Positions 33,300-43,513 of a stretch of 49,707 nucleotides of DNA are shown here, piece by piece. This DNA comes from Pedosphaera sp. GTDB lineage: Bacteria; Verrucomicrobiota; Verrucomicrobiia; Limisphaerales; JADLHS01. Both the position numbers and the translations under genes were made by a program. Numbering within the stretch: position 1 is the first letter of the stretch; every line of letters begins with the position of its first letter. The DNA is taken from the NCBI GenBank assembly GCA_009695195.1, contig SIBJ01000022.1:1-49707 (forward strand), given 5' to 3'. The notes under the pieces were generated by a model that ran no database searches, was not told where the DNA came from, and saw only the letters and a list, made by a program, of their open reading frames with translations.

Positions 33300-34436
33300 T
33301 CACTCGCTGCCGTAGGCGATTCCCTTGCGCGCCGCCTGCTCGCGGATGGCGCTGGAAACTTTTTCGTCGAATGAATCCGCCTTGCCGGACGTCGCCAGTT
33401 TTTTCCGCTCGGTGGCGATGTAGTCGTCGCGTGCCTGGTTCAACTTCAGGATCTGCGCCTGAAGTTCGGTGCGTTCCTTTTGTTTTTTCTCGATCTCGGC
33501 CTTGAGCTGCGGTTCGTCGAGCTTCTGCCACTCGGCCGGCAACTGATCTTTCTTGATGTCCTTTAGTGCGATCTTCCCCCCCGCGAGCGTGTCGAGCAGT
33601 TCACCGTCGCCCTGCACGGTCTTGCCGGATTTGAAATTGTAGGACAGGCGATCTGCCGTCGCGGCGGCCGGCGCCGTCTCGGACGCGACCTGCTTGGCGA
33701 ACACTTCGCGCCGCACCCGCTCGCCGCCGTAGCCCACGAGCGTCGCGCCGACTTTGCGATTCAACTCGCCCAGTTCCTTGTCCATCGGCGTCGCCACGGC
33801 GACCATGCCACCGGATTGCGCGATGGCCGCGAAGCTGCCCTCGCTCAACTTCGCGATCTCGGTCCAGATGGGCGTGGTCGCGACGATGTTGCCGCACTGA
33901 ACGGTGTTGACGATCAAATCTTTTTTCATCGCGGCCTGGCAGATCTCGGGATACTTCGGCGCGTTCGGATAATCCATGTGCGGCGGCGCATCGCCGACGA
34001 GGAAAATGATCTTCAGCACGCTACGGTCGCTGCTCCATGACATTTTGGTGACGGCTTCGTTGAGCGCCTCGTTCACGGACTCCGGCTCGTCGCCGCCGCC
34101 GCCGGCGGAAAACCCGCGCAGGTTAGCGTAAACGGCGTCAATGTCGTTGGTGAGATCGAAGGATTTCACCACGTATTGGTCGCCGCGGTCGCGGTAGCCG
34201 ATCACACCGAGGCGCAATTCGGGCGTGGGTCTGGCGCTGATCATCTCGTTGGCGATGGACCAGATTTTTTGTTTCGCGCCCTCGATGAGGCCGGACATCG
34301 AGCCGGTGGTGTCGAGCACGAAGCAGACTTCCATGCGCGGTTTGGCGGGTTTGGTTTCGGATTTGTCGAGGGCGAGGGCGGACACCGCAAGCACGGCGGT
34401 CGCACAAAAGGTCAGGAATCGGGCGGTTGTTTTCAT
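33300..34436 (-). CDS. Secreted VWA-domain protein
   Basis: The 378-residue protein from ATG 34436 has a signal peptide (MKTTARFLTFCATAVLAVSA). A von Willebrand A domain begins VCFVLDTTGSMSG, giving the MIDAS Asp-X-Thr/Ser-X-Ser. It also has RLGVIGYRDRGDQYVVKSFD, GGGGDEPESVNEALNEAV and IIFLVGDAPPHMDYP. The C-terminal ~100 residues form a coiled coil (EIEKKQKERTELQAQI). It likely binds protein partners in the periplasm or outside the cell; no specific role is known. The frame is open upstream to 34526, but the Met at 34436 fits the signal peptide. Confidence 0.85.
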   Translation of the reverse strand: MKTTARFLTFCATAVLAVSALALDKSETKPAKPRMEVCFVLDTTGSMSGLIEGAKQKIWSIANEMISARPTPELRLGVIGYRDRGDQYVVKSFDLTNDIDAVYANLRGFSAGGGGDEPESVNEALNEAVTKMSWSSDRSVLKIIFLVGDAPPHMDYPNAPKYPEICQAAMKKDLIVNTVQCGNIVATTPIWTEIAKLSEGSFAAIAQSGGMVAVATPMDKELGELNRKVGATLVGYGGERVRREVFAKQVASETAPAAATADRLSYNFKSGKTVQGDGELLDTLAGGKIALKDIKKDQLPAEWQKLDEPQLKAEIEKKQKERTELQAQILKLNQARDDYIATERKKLATSGKADSFDEKVSSAIREQAARKGIAYGSE

Positions 34437-34547
34437 AATTCGGTAAATAGTTTTCAGCTCACGGAAGAGTTGGACGGTGCGCGCCGGAAAAGACTCCCGA
34501 AATTTTTCGTGTCCATTCGCGGCCATTCGTGGTTAAACATTCGCCGC

Positions 34548-35291
34548 ATGAAACAACTCGAGAACCAGATCGCGGTCGTCACCGGCGCGGGACGCGGCAT
34601 CGGGCGCGCCATCGCGTTGAAATTCGCCGCCGAGGGCGCGGATGTGGTTTGCGTCTCGCGCACGGCGGAGAATTCGGAAAAGGTCGCCGGCGAAATCCGC
34701 GCGCTGGGCCGCAAATCGTGGGCGCACGCCGTGGACGTGGCCGACGCCACAGCGGTGGAGGCCGCGGCAGAAAAAATCCTGGCCGAATGCGGGAAGGTGG
34801 ACGTGCTCGTCAACAACGCCGGCGTGACGCGCGACGGTCTGCTGATGCGGATGAGCGACGCGGATTGGGACACGGTACTCGATACGAATTTGAAGGGCGC
34901 GTTCCTGGTCACGAAGGCGTTCAGCCGCGCGATGCTGCGGGCGCGCAGCGGGCGCATCATCAACATTTCGTCCGTCATCGGCCTCATGGGCAACGCGGGC
35001 CAGTGCAATTACGCGGCGAGCAAGGCGGGCTTGATCGGCTTCACGAAATCCTGCGCGCGGGAGATGGCGTCGCGCAGCATCACGGTGAACGCCATCGCGC
35101 CGGGTTTCATCGAGACGGACATGACGGCGGAATTGAAACCCGAGTTGCGCGAAGGGGTGTTGAAACAGATTCCGCTCGGCCGGATCGGCCAGGCGGAAGA
35201 CATCGCGAACGCCGCGCTTTACCTCGCGGCCGCGTCGGGCCGTTACGTGACGGGCCAGGTGTTGACGGTGGATGGCGGGATGGTGATGTAG
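34548..35291 (+). CDS. fabG: 3-oxoacyl-[acyl-carrier-protein] reductase
   Basis: The 247-residue SDR enzyme has the cofactor motif TGAGRGIG, NNAG at the expected spacing (VLVNNAGVTRDGLLMRM), the catalytic Ser in NISSVIG, and the Tyr-X3-Lys in NYAASKAG. The ending YVTGQVLTVDGGMVM is typical of FabG. It reduces 3-oxoacyl-ACP with NADPH in fatty-acid elongation. The gene is followed within 500 bp by acpP and fabF on the same strand, a normal fab cluster order. The start is ATG 34548; the long open frame upstream (from 34176) is antisense to the VWA gene. Confidence 0.92.
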   Translation: MKQLENQIAVVTGAGRGIGRAIALKFAAEGADVVCVSRTAENSEKVAGEIRALGRKSWAHAVDVADATAVEAAAEKILAECGKVDVLVNNAGVTRDGLLMRMSDADWDTVLDTNLKGAFLVTKAFSRAMLRARSGRIINISSVIGLMGNAGQCNYAASKAGLIGFTKSCAREMASRSITVNAIAPGFIETDMTAELKPELREGVLKQIPLGRIGQAEDIANAALYLAAASGRYVTGQVLTVDGGMVM

Positions 35292-35300
35292 CCACGCGGG

Positions 35301-35383
35301 GTTCTTAATCTTAATCGTCATCTTGCTCTTAATCACCGGCCGGCCGGGAGATTAAGATTAAGATGACGATTAAGATTAAGAAC
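35301..35383. repeat. Perfect 23-bp inverted repeat between fabG and acpP
   Basis: The arm at 35301-35323 (GTTCTTAATCTTAATCGTCA, then TCT) is exactly inverted at 35361-35383. Each arm contains ATTAAGATTAAG-type repetition. The loop of 37 bases holds CCGGCCGGCCGG. There is no T-tract, so it is not a classical terminator, though it may attenuate transcription between fabG and acpP. Confidence 0.85.
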
Positions 35384-35471
35384 GAAATTAAGAAAAAGTT
35401 TGAATCGGGGCTTGACGCTCCCGTGCGCGGTGGTTAGACACACAGCCACAAACCGAACCCGGAGAATTAAC

Positions 35472-35717
35472 ATGGCCGACAAAAGCATTGAACAGCGCGT
35501 AAAGGACATCATCGTCGAACAACTCGGCGTGAATGCGGATCAGGTGACCCCCGACGCCAAGTTCATCGAAGACCTCGGCGCCGACTCGCTCGACATCGTC
35601 GAACTCGTCATGGCGCTGGAAGAGGAATTCGGCAGCGAAATCCCCGACGAACAGGCCGAGAAACTCCTGACCGTGGGCGATGTCACCAAATACATCGAAG
35701 ACACGCAGCAGAAGTAA
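35472..35717 (+). CDS. acpP: Acyl carrier protein
   Basis: The 81-residue acidic protein ([20 protein letters not shown], then [20 protein letters not shown]) has the phosphopantetheine attachment Ser39 in the DSL motif. It shuttles acyl chains for FabG, FabF and FabI. The start ATG 35472 has GGAG at 35461-35464, a slightly long spacing of 7 bases to the ATG. The frame is open upstream to 35400, without similarity. A 180-bp gap containing the 23-bp inverted repeat separates it from fabG. Confidence 0.96.
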   Translation: MADKSIEQRVKDIIVEQLGVNADQVTPDAKFIEDLGADSLDIVELVMALEEEFGSEIPDEQAEKLLTVGDVTKYIEDTQQK

Positions 35718-35784
35718 TTGCGGCCGGAAAAATTTCGGGGCGGTTTTGTCCCCTGCGCGGGATTGAACCGCCTCGTTTCGTTTT

Positions 35785-37044
<1,260 letters not shown>

Positions 37045-37074
37045 TAATGATCATCGAGACTGCGGATCCGGCGC

Positions 37075-39279
37075 TCAGTTCCCGATAAGCTGATACGGCC
37101 GCACCGTGTCGTCACCGACCTTGTAGCGCGGCGAGGCCTTGAGCGAGAAGGTGAAGGCGAGCGTAAAATCGTCGCGACCATTGCCATCGTCCCGCACGCG
37201 CAGCGTGAGCGCGCCCACCCAACTGCGAAAGTCGCGATACACGGTGTAGAATTGTTCCTGCAACCGGCTTTCGCGCGCCTCGTAATGGTGGCGGAGACGG
37301 AGGGAATAATTTTCATTCAGCCGATAGAAGAACGAACTGGTGATGAGATTGTTGCCGGCGCCAAGTGACGTCGGTGTGCCGCTGAGATCGTCGCGCAAAT
37401 ACCAGTTACCGATGGTCCAGCTCCAGACATCGTTCGGCTGGAGCGTGAGGTTGACGAACGACGAGCGAAGTTTTTTCTGCTCCACGTCGTAACGCGTCTG
37501 GGCTTCCAGCGTGAGCCAGGAGCGCGGACGGAACAGGAGGTCGGACCAGAGATCGGCGAACGTCGCCTGGCCCGCGTGCGGGTGCAGCCGCCAGTCGGTG
37601 TAGAGATCCCAACGCAACAGGTCTTCGAGCTGGCCGTCGCGCTTCGTTTGCAATTTGTTCCCGAGACCGAGGCGGAGAACGTTCTGGCTGTCCACGGAAT
37701 CAATCGCGTTGTAGTCGGGATACTCGATCGGCAACCGGCGCAGGCTCGGCGATTCGTAACTGAACTGCGGCAGAACGCCCGGCTGCTTGCTGGGCTTCGG
37801 AACGTAAACGTAATTCACCGACGGCTGAACGATGTGGCGCAGTCCGTTCACATCGAGCACGCGGTTCGTGGCGCCGGGCCAGAGGCGCGAGGCTTTGAAA
37901 GAAACTTCCGCGCCGGTGTTGAACACGGTGCGATACTGCTCGTCGGTCGCCGCGCCCGGCCCGTCGGCGCGGCTGTAATATGTGAACCGACCACCCGCGC
38001 GCGGTGTAACGTTGAGCCAGCCGAAGTACGTCCGTGGCAAAACAATCTGATGATACGTGTCGGCGCGCGCGGCCTCGAAGTCCAGGCCGGTGGAAATGCT
38101 GTTCGTCTGCGCAAACTTGTGCCGATACCAGCCCGCGGAACTTTCGCTCTCGTAGAAAACCGGCGACGCGCCAACCTGCTGACGAAAACTCGTGAGCCTG
38201 ACTTCGGGCAGGCTCTCGACGGTTTCGAGGAAGTCGTTGACGCGCGGCTGGGTGAAAACATCGAGGCTGAAATTGTTCCAGAGCTTGTTCACCTCGACGA
38301 AGGTGCGGGGCTGGGGATTCGCGCGATATTCACTTTCAAAGAAATCGTGCAGCAGCAGCGCGTCGCTCTCGAAATTCACTTGCGCCTTCACGTTCAGGTT
38401 CGTCCACGGCATGGCATCGTAGTTGAACGCGAACCGATGGCGGTTGGCGGGAATGTTCAGCCCGTTCGCGTCGGTCAGCGGCGCATCGTCGTGGAGGTAA
38501 TAGTATTTGAACCCGGCGTCACCCCAGCGCCCGAGGTGGGTGTTCAAGTCGGTGCCCGCCGCCACGCCGCGCTTGACGCGATAGTCCGTGTGGAACGCGC
38601 CGTCAATCTTCTCGCTGAGAAACCACGAGTAGGTGTTCAGCAGATACGGTCCGAACCGGCTGCGGTAGCCGGGCGTGAAGGTGAACTGGTTCGCGTGCGC
38701 GTCGAACCGCCGCGAATAATACGGGAAATAAAACACCGGCACGCCCCCGAGATACAACGTGGCATGGCGCGCGATGATGCGGTCGTTGGGGATGACCGTG
38801 ATGGAATCGGCGCGCAATTTCGTGGCCGGTTCGCTGATGTCATCGGTGGTGATGTAGCCCTGCTCGGCTGAATAGGCGGAAACGCCGTTGGTGCTTCCGC
38901 CGGAGAGCGCGCGGCCCTGCGCGAACACGGGCGCTTTGCCGGTGCGGAATTGCTCGGCGAGCATCGCGTGCGTGTGCAGGTTGTAACGGATGCTGTCGCC
39001 GGCCCAGACCTGATCCTCGCGCTGGATGCGGACCCGGCCTTCGGCGAGCGCCTCACCGGAGCGCGAGTCCAGCGTCACGCGCTCCGCCGTAAGGACGACG
39101 TTTTCGTAAGTGACAATGACGCCGTTCGTCGCGGTGTAGATACCGGTGGCGATTTCGTATTCGAGCCAGCTATCCGGACCTCTTTTCTCCACGACCAGTT
39201 TCTGCGGCTGGGCCGTTGCGGAAGCGACGGGCAACAGCCACAGCAACGCGAGCAAAAGAAAACGGCGCAGTTTGGTCAT
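37075..39279 (-). CDS. lptD: LPS-assembly outer-membrane protein LptD (OstA-like)
   Basis: The 734-residue protein from ATG 39279 has a signal peptide (MTKLRRFLLLALLWLLPVAS). An OstA/LptA-like beta-jellyroll at about 30-180 contains LTAERVTLDSRSGEALAEGR and GDSIRYNLHTHAML. A C-terminal beta-barrel with many aromatic strands follows, for example VPVFYFPYYSRRFDAHANQF and TDYRVKRGVAAGTDLN. It inserts lipopolysaccharide into the outer leaflet, working with LptE. The four disulphide-forming Cys of the E. coli protein are not seen, so folding probably differs. It supports a Gram-negative, LPS-containing envelope. Frame open to 39351. Confidence 0.85.
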   Translation of the reverse strand: MTKLRRFLLLALLWLLPVASATAQPQKLVVEKRGPDSWLEYEIATGIYTATNGVIVTYENVVLTAERVTLDSRSGEALAEGRVRIQREDQVWAGDSIRYNLHTHAMLAEQFRTGKAPVFAQGRALSGGSTNGVSAYSAEQGYITTDDISEPATKLRADSITVIPNDRIIARHATLYLGGVPVFYFPYYSRRFDAHANQFTFTPGYRSRFGPYLLNTYSWFLSEKIDGAFHTDYRVKRGVAAGTDLNTHLGRWGDAGFKYYYLHDDAPLTDANGLNIPANRHRFAFNYDAMPWTNLNVKAQVNFESDALLLHDFFESEYRANPQPRTFVEVNKLWNNFSLDVFTQPRVNDFLETVESLPEVRLTSFRQQVGASPVFYESESSAGWYRHKFAQTNSISTGLDFEAARADTYHQIVLPRTYFGWLNVTPRAGGRFTYYSRADGPGAATDEQYRTVFNTGAEVSFKASRLWPGATNRVLDVNGLRHIVQPSVNYVYVPKPSKQPGVLPQFSYESPSLRRLPIEYPDYNAIDSVDSQNVLRLGLGNKLQTKRDGQLEDLLRWDLYTDWRLHPHAGQATFADLWSDLLFRPRSWLTLEAQTRYDVEQKKLRSSFVNLTLQPNDVWSWTIGNWYLRDDLSGTPTSLGAGNNLITSSFFYRLNENYSLRLRHHYEARESRLQEQFYTVYRDFRSWVGALTLRVRDDGNGRDDFTLAFTFSLKASPRYKVGDDTVRPYQLIGN

Positions 39280-39381
39280 CGGGCGCGGGCAGCTAACCAG
39301 AACGACTCCAATGTGCCAAGCGGATTTGCCCCCGCATTGCGACTGGCACATGTCCTGCGATAAGCGGCGCAGGAAGGCAAT

Positions 39382-39633
39382 ATGGCGAACAAACTTTTAC
39401 TCATGAAGATGATCGAGGAAATTCGCGGGCACGCGCAGATCACCAATCGGCGTCCGACGCCGCGGCCGCCCGTCCTTTACCTCATGCAGTTGCGCGAGCA
39501 CCAGCATCCGCACTCGCCCAAGCAGCGCGTCGCCATCACCGCCGACTGGCAAAACGGCGCGGACGTTTCCCATCCCATCAAAATCAAACACGTCAAGGCC
39601 GGCCACTGCGAATTCCCCGTGGTCATTGTCTGA
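39382..39633 (+). CDS. Small conserved hypothetical protein
   Basis: The 83-residue protein (MANKLLLMKMIEEIRGHAQI, then RPTPRPPVLYLMQLREHQHP and VAITADWQNGADVSHPIKIK) has a strong Shine-Dalgarno sequence (AGGAAGG) just upstream of ATG 39382, which supports real translation. It is rich in basic residues and His. I recognise similar short proteins in Verrucomicrobiota genomes but no function. It is divergent from lptD, with about 100 bp between the two starts. Confidence 0.7.
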   Translation: MANKLLLMKMIEEIRGHAQITNRRPTPRPPVLYLMQLREHQHPHSPKQRVAITADWQNGADVSHPIKIKHVKAGHCEFPVVIV

Positions 39634-39786
39634 ACGTTCGAGGTTCCTTCGTTCCCTTCCCGCTCCGTCCGCTTTCCGCCTACATTTCGACTGGCTAAAA
39701 TCAAGGCACTGTCCCGCGGGTTTGCACCGGCATCACACACGAAATCATCCGTGGGAACACAATCGACGGGTGCGCGCGGCTTTCCG

Positions 39787-40377
39787 TCAGTTCGACAAAA
39801 ACTCCACCTGCTCGAAGCCCATCTGGAGGAAAAGGATTTTCACCTGACCGCGCGCGCGATCCTCGGCGTCCTTGAGAATTCCCGTCGTGCGCGCCGCGCG
39901 GCGGATGTCGTCCACGGCCGTTTGCCGAGCGGTTTGCTCGAAGTCTTTGTCGAAGAGACGTAGCACACCCGTGGTGCGCTCGATCACGCGGGTCTGCTTC
40001 TCGTCCAGAAACGCGTCGGTGATCTGCGCTGGCGGCAGGCGGATGGAAATTTTCTTGCCGGAAATCCGCACGTCCTCGGACTTCATCTGCTTCAAATCCA
40101 TCCCCGCCTTCACCACGCCGTGCGCCACGAGCAGCACGCGGCTGTCGCCGCCGGGATACCACTTCACATCTTCGAGAATGACGACCTTTTCCATCACGTA
40201 CTTCACCGTGACGAATTCGGAAAGCGTTTGCACTTGTTGCAGCACCGTGGCGGTGCCGTAAATCCGCGGCGACGAACCGAACCCCAGCCAGCGCGGTCCG
40301 ATGAAGCCAAGCCACAGCCCGATGACGAAAATCATGACCAGAACCACGAGCGCGATGAGCGGCCGGAGCTTTTGCAT
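39787..40377 (-). CDS. DUF4230 membrane-anchored protein
   Basis: The 196-residue protein has one N-terminal membrane helix (PLIALVVLVMIFVIGLWLGF) and a soluble part with TLSEFVTVKYVMEKVVIL, GDSRVLLVAHGVVKAGMDL and the conserved ISIRLPPAQITDAFLDEKQT, which is the DUF4230 core. The topology places it on the periplasmic side. The function is unknown. It is divergent from hemB, with 82 bp between starts. Confidence 0.8.
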   Translation of the reverse strand: MQKLRPLIALVVLVMIFVIGLWLGFIGPRWLGFGSSPRIYGTATVLQQVQTLSEFVTVKYVMEKVVILEDVKWYPGGDSRVLLVAHGVVKAGMDLKQMKSEDVRISGKKISIRLPPAQITDAFLDEKQTRVIERTTGVLRLFDKDFEQTARQTAVDDIRRAARTTGILKDAEDRARGQVKILFLQMGFEQVEFLSN

Positions 40378-40459
40378 GGCGCGAGTGTAACCCCGGCGGC
40401 GGGGAACGGGTAGAAACTTTTGCGCTTTGCACCACCCGCCGGCAGCCTAAAATGCGCCC

Positions 40460-41467
40460 ATGAGTTTGCAACCTGTCGGCCAGTTCCCGGCGTATCGGCC
40501 CCGCCGTCTCCGCCAAAACGCCGCGCTCCGCCGGCTCGTGAGCGAAACCCAACTGAACGTCTCGCAACTCGTGTTGCCGCTCTTCGTCCGGAGCGGGCGC
40601 AAAGTGCGCAAGCCCATCAACGCCATGCCCGGCGTCTTCCAGCTTTCTCCCGACGAGTTGGTGCGCGAAGCGGCCCGCGCCCACGCGCTCGGCGTGCCGA
40701 CGGTGTTGCTGTTCGGAATCCCCGACGTGAAGGATGCGAAAGCCAGCGGCGCCTACGCGCGCAACGGCATCGTGCAACAAGCCGTTCGCCGGCTGAAAAA
40801 GGAACTGCCCGAACTGCTCGTCATCACCGACGTCTGTCTTTGTGAATACATGTCGCACGGACACTGCGGCATTGTTCACGCCGACCAGCACGGCGGAAAA
40901 ATCCTCAACGACCCGTCGCTCAAACTCCTCGCCCGCACCGCCGTCAGCCATGCCGAAGCCGGCGCCGACCTCGTCGCGCCCAGCGACATGATGGACGGTC
41001 GCGTGCGCGCGATCCGGGCGGAACTGGATCGCATCGGTTTCACCGACACGCCGATCATGTCTTACGCGGCGAAGTTCGCCTCCGCCTTTTACGGTCCGTT
41101 CCGCGAGGCCGCCGAGTCCACACCCAAGTTCGGTGACCGCCGCAGTTATCAAATGGATGCCGCGAACGCGAACGAAGCCCTGCGCGAGGTGGCGCTCGAC
41201 ATCGCGGAAGGCGCGGACATCGTCATGGTCAAACCCGCGCTCGCGTATCTCGACATCATCCACCGCGTGAAAACTGAGTTTGGCTACCCGACGGCGGCCT
41301 ACGCCGTGAGCGCCGAGTATTCGATGGTGAAAGCGGCGGCGGCGAATGGCTGGATTGACGAGCGCGCCGTGACGTTGGAAAGCCTGCTCGCAATGCGCCG
41401 GGCGGGCGCGGACATTCTCATCACCTACGCCGCGGCGGACGTTGCGAAGTGGTTGCGCGAAAAATAA
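40460..41467 (+). CDS. hemB: Porphobilinogen synthase (delta-aminolevulinic acid dehydratase)
   Basis: The 335-residue cytosolic enzyme joins two aminolevulinate molecules to form porphobilinogen. It has the zinc-binding Cys cluster DVCLCEYMSHGHCG and two catalytic Lys, in MSYAAKFASAFYGPFR and IVMVKPALAYLD. The ATG 40460 start leads directly into the conserved RRLRQNAALRRLV. It is the only heme gene in the window. A hairpin 41471-41492 beyond its stop belongs to the convergent FHA gene. Confidence 0.95.
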   Translation: MSLQPVGQFPAYRPRRLRQNAALRRLVSETQLNVSQLVLPLFVRSGRKVRKPINAMPGVFQLSPDELVREAARAHALGVPTVLLFGIPDVKDAKASGAYARNGIVQQAVRRLKKELPELLVITDVCLCEYMSHGHCGIVHADQHGGKILNDPSLKLLARTAVSHAEAGADLVAPSDMMDGRVRAIRAELDRIGFTDTPIMSYAAKFASAFYGPFREAAESTPKFGDRRSYQMDAANANEALREVALDIAEGADIVMVKPALAYLDIIHRVKTEFGYPTAAYAVSAEYSMVKAAAANGWIDERAVTLESLLAMRRAGADILITYAAADVAKWLREK

Positions 41468-41497
41468 AAAACGGCGGAAATAATTCCGCCGTCGGAG
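41468..41497 (-). terminator. Terminator of the FHA gene (minus strand)
   Basis: ACGGCGGAA (41471-41479) and TTCCGCCGT (41484-41492) form a 9-bp stem with a 4-base loop. On the minus strand it is followed by a run of T (TTTTTTATTTT), a good Rho-independent terminator for the FHA gene ending at 41523. The run lies on the far side of hemB's stop codon, so it does not serve hemB. Confidence 0.75.
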
Positions 41498-41522
41498 AGG
41501 AAATTTTCAATCGCGCGCCGGT

Positions 41523-42050
41523 TCAGGGCGCCGTCGGCTTGCTCGCGGACAGCAGCGCAATGAGCACCAGGGCCACGATCACCACGCCGATGACGATCGC
41601 CGCGATCAGGAACATCCGGTTGCCCTTGTTCGTTTTTTTGGAGAACCCGGTGCCGGAAGTGTCGAAGCCGCCGCGCGCGCCGGCTTCCAGATCGGTGAGA
41701 CTGACGCCGCGTTGAATGACCATCGTGCTGTCCACCGGCTTCTTCGATGCCGGCATCGGCGCGTCGGTTTCCAGCCGCAGCTCGATCCGGCCCAGGCGCA
41801 GAATCTGCCCCGGCTTCAACGGCGCTTCGCCCGTGACCTTCTCGCCGTTGATGAACGTGCCGTTGGTGGAGTTGAGGTCTTTCACCACCACGTCGGTGCC
41901 GCGCAAAAGAACTTCGCAATGATGGCTGGAGACGGAAGGCTCGGTGATGGGCAGCGTGTTGTCGTCCACCCGGCCGATGGTGGTTTTGTCCACCTTCAAC
42001 TCGTGTGTCTTGCCCGTAAGACCCTGACTGAGGATGACAAGTTTGGCCAT
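41523..42050 (-). CDS. FHA-domain protein with C-terminal membrane anchor
   Basis: The 175-residue protein has an FHA domain at about 3-95: GR in TIGRVDDNTL, SSHHCEV and LNSTNGTFING (the S-X2-H and N-G motifs for phosphothreonine binding). A linker follows, then one C-terminal helix (MFLIAAIVIGVVIVALVLIA), so it is a tail-anchored cytoplasmic reader of phosphothreonine. A Ser/Thr kinase partner would be expected but none is in the window. It is divergent from infA. Confidence 0.9.
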   Translation of the reverse strand: MAKLVILSQGLTGKTHELKVDKTTIGRVDDNTLPITEPSVSSHHCEVLLRGTDVVVKDLNSTNGTFINGEKVTGEAPLKPGQILRLGRIELRLETDAPMPASKKPVDSTMVIQRGVSLTDLEAGARGGFDTSGTGFSKKTNKGNRMFLIAAIVIGVVIVALVLIALLSASKPTAP

Positions 42051-42227
42051 AGTGCGTTAGTCCCGGCGATTATGTTCGAGGGCGAATTCAAGTCAAACGC
42101 AAAGGTGGGAAGATAAAAATGAAAACCCTCGGCGTGGCTGGATTTTGAACCGGCGCGCCGCGACCGCCGCTGCAAAAAGCATTGATCCGCCGCCGCGACC
42201 GCCCGTAATGTCCCCCCGACAATTCGC

Positions 42228-42446
42228 GTGGCAAAAGAAGAACCCATTGAATTGACCGGCTCGGTGACGCAGGTGTTGCCGGGCACCATGTTTCGCGTCG
42301 CGCTCCCCAACGGTCACGAAGTCCTCGCCCACATTTCCGGCAAGCTGCGCAAAAACTTCATCCGCATCAGCGTCGGCGACAAGGTCAGGGTCGAGATGTC
42401 CCCATACGATCTCGGCAAGGCCCGAATTACTTACCGGGATCAGTAA
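42228..42446 (+). CDS. infA: Translation initiation factor IF-1
   Basis: The 72-residue OB-fold protein has GTG start 42228 ([20 protein letters not shown], then [20 protein letters not shown] and [18 protein letters not shown]). It matches the normal IF-1 length, including the [11 protein letters not shown] helix and the SPYDLGKGRI signature with Ala at one position. It binds the ribosomal A site with IF2 and IF3. Confidence 0.97.
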   Translation: MAKEEPIELTGSVTQVLPGTMFRVALPNGHEVLAHISGKLRKNFIRISVGDKVRVEMSPYDLGKARITYRDQ

Positions 42447-42457
42447 CCCGCCGCGGC

Positions 42458-42766
42458 CTACCGCAGCTCAATTGTTCCCGCCACGAACCGTTCGTGCTCA
42501 ACGTGGCCGTTCACCCGCGCGCGACGGATGGCGTTGCAAAAGCCGTTCGTCCCGTGCGCATCGCCGAATTGGTCTATGTGGAAGCCGGTGACAAAATAAG
42601 CGCGACCCGCGATGCGCACCGCGAGATCGCAGTTCGTGCCGGTCATGCCAAACTGACATTGACCACAGGCCACTTCCGCATCCATCGGTGCGGGTGACGG
42701 ACGGTGAAGGCAGCCAAAAGAAATCGCCGCCACACAAAGTCCCGCAAGCCAGGCGAAGGTTTTCAT
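42458..42766 (-). CDS. DUF6370-like small secreted protein
   Basis: The 102-residue protein from ATG 42766 has a signal peptide (MKTFAWLAGLCVAAISFGC), possibly a lipoprotein at FGC. The mature part is AEVACGQCQFGMTGTNCDLA, VRIAGRAYFVTGFHIDQFGD and AHGTNGFCNAIRRARVNGHV, four conserved Cys with a CGQCQFG core. I recognise this as a DUF6370-type family, unknown in function; the Cys may bind metal or form disulphides. The gene is convergent with infA, with stops 11 bp apart. Confidence 0.65.
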   Translation of the reverse strand: MKTFAWLAGLCVAAISFGCLHRPSPAPMDAEVACGQCQFGMTGTNCDLAVRIAGRAYFVTGFHIDQFGDAHGTNGFCNAIRRARVNGHVEHERFVAGTIELR

Positions 42767-42822
42767 CGGTGGCGAATGAAACAGGTCACCGCAGCGAATG
42801 CAAGCCGCGCCGGTCTCACCTT

Positions 42823-43494
42823 TCAAGAGTTCCCCCCGTCACCAACCGCGCTGATGTTCGCGAAGAACCGCTTTACTTTTTCCTCGTCGAGATTTCCGTT
42901 CGTCCGCAAGCCGCTGCAAACATCCAGCCCGAACGGGCGCACCTCACGAACCGCCGCTGCCACGTTGTCCGGCGTCAACCCGCCCGCAAGAAATACCGGC
43001 ACACGGACGGCCTCGACGATTTGCCGGCTGAGTCGCCAATCGTGCGTGCGCCATGTGCCGCCGAGTTCCTTCACGGCGAGCTTTTGATTTCCGGAGTCGA
43101 GCAGCAACGCATCCACCTCGCCCGCGACCGCGATAGCTTCGTCCACCGATTCCGGTCCGGTGACGTGAATGACTTGAACCAGCGCGATACCCGGCAGGTT
43201 CGCGCGCAATTTGGCGTGGCAGCCGGGCTCGACGGAATCGCAAAGCTGGAGCGTGTTCACGCCGCTGCGACGCTGTTGCGCGATGATGGACTCCGCATCG
43301 CGCCGGCTCGTCAGCAGAAACGTCGCGACGCCCGACGGCACGGTGGCGGCGATCTCCGCGATGGTTTCCTCCGCAATCACGCCCGGCCCGCTGGGCATGG
43401 CGGAAACCAGTCCCACCGCCGCCGCGCCGTGGCGAATCGCCAGCGCCGCTTCCGCCACGCTGCCGATGCAACAGATTTTGACGCGGGGTTTCAA
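42823..43494 (-). CDS. trpF: Phosphoribosylanthranilate isomerase-like protein
   Basis: The 223-residue (beta/alpha)8 protein begins KPRVKICCIGSVAEAALAIR. The second Cys sits where the usual KICG-T motif has Gly and may not affect the general-base Cys at the first position. It has LVQVIHVTGPESVDEAIAVA, DALLLDSGNQKLAVKELGGT, and the phosphate-binding LAGGLTPDNVAAAV and DVCSGLRTNG in place of DVSSGVE. Tryptophan-pathway neighbours are absent, so it may isomerise another phosphoribosyl compound. The divergence makes the enzymatic assignment provisional. It lies 19 bp after the end of the RCC1 gene on the same strand. Confidence 0.72.
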   Translation of the reverse strand: MKPRVKICCIGSVAEAALAIRHGAAAVGLVSAMPSGPGVIAEETIAEIAATVPSGVATFLLTSRRDAESIIAQQRRSGVNTLQLCDSVEPGCHAKLRANLPGIALVQVIHVTGPESVDEAIAVAGEVDALLLDSGNQKLAVKELGGTWRTHDWRLSRQIVEAVRVPVFLAGGLTPDNVAAAVREVRPFGLDVCSGLRTNGNLDEEKVKRFFANISAVGDGGNS

Positions 43495-43513
43495 GGTGGA
43501 TCGAAACAGAATG

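Noticed and set aside
39701..41263. Long minus-strand open frame across the DUF4230 gene and hemB
   Set aside because: Shadow of hemB and DUF4230; composition is His/Arg-rich without motifs.
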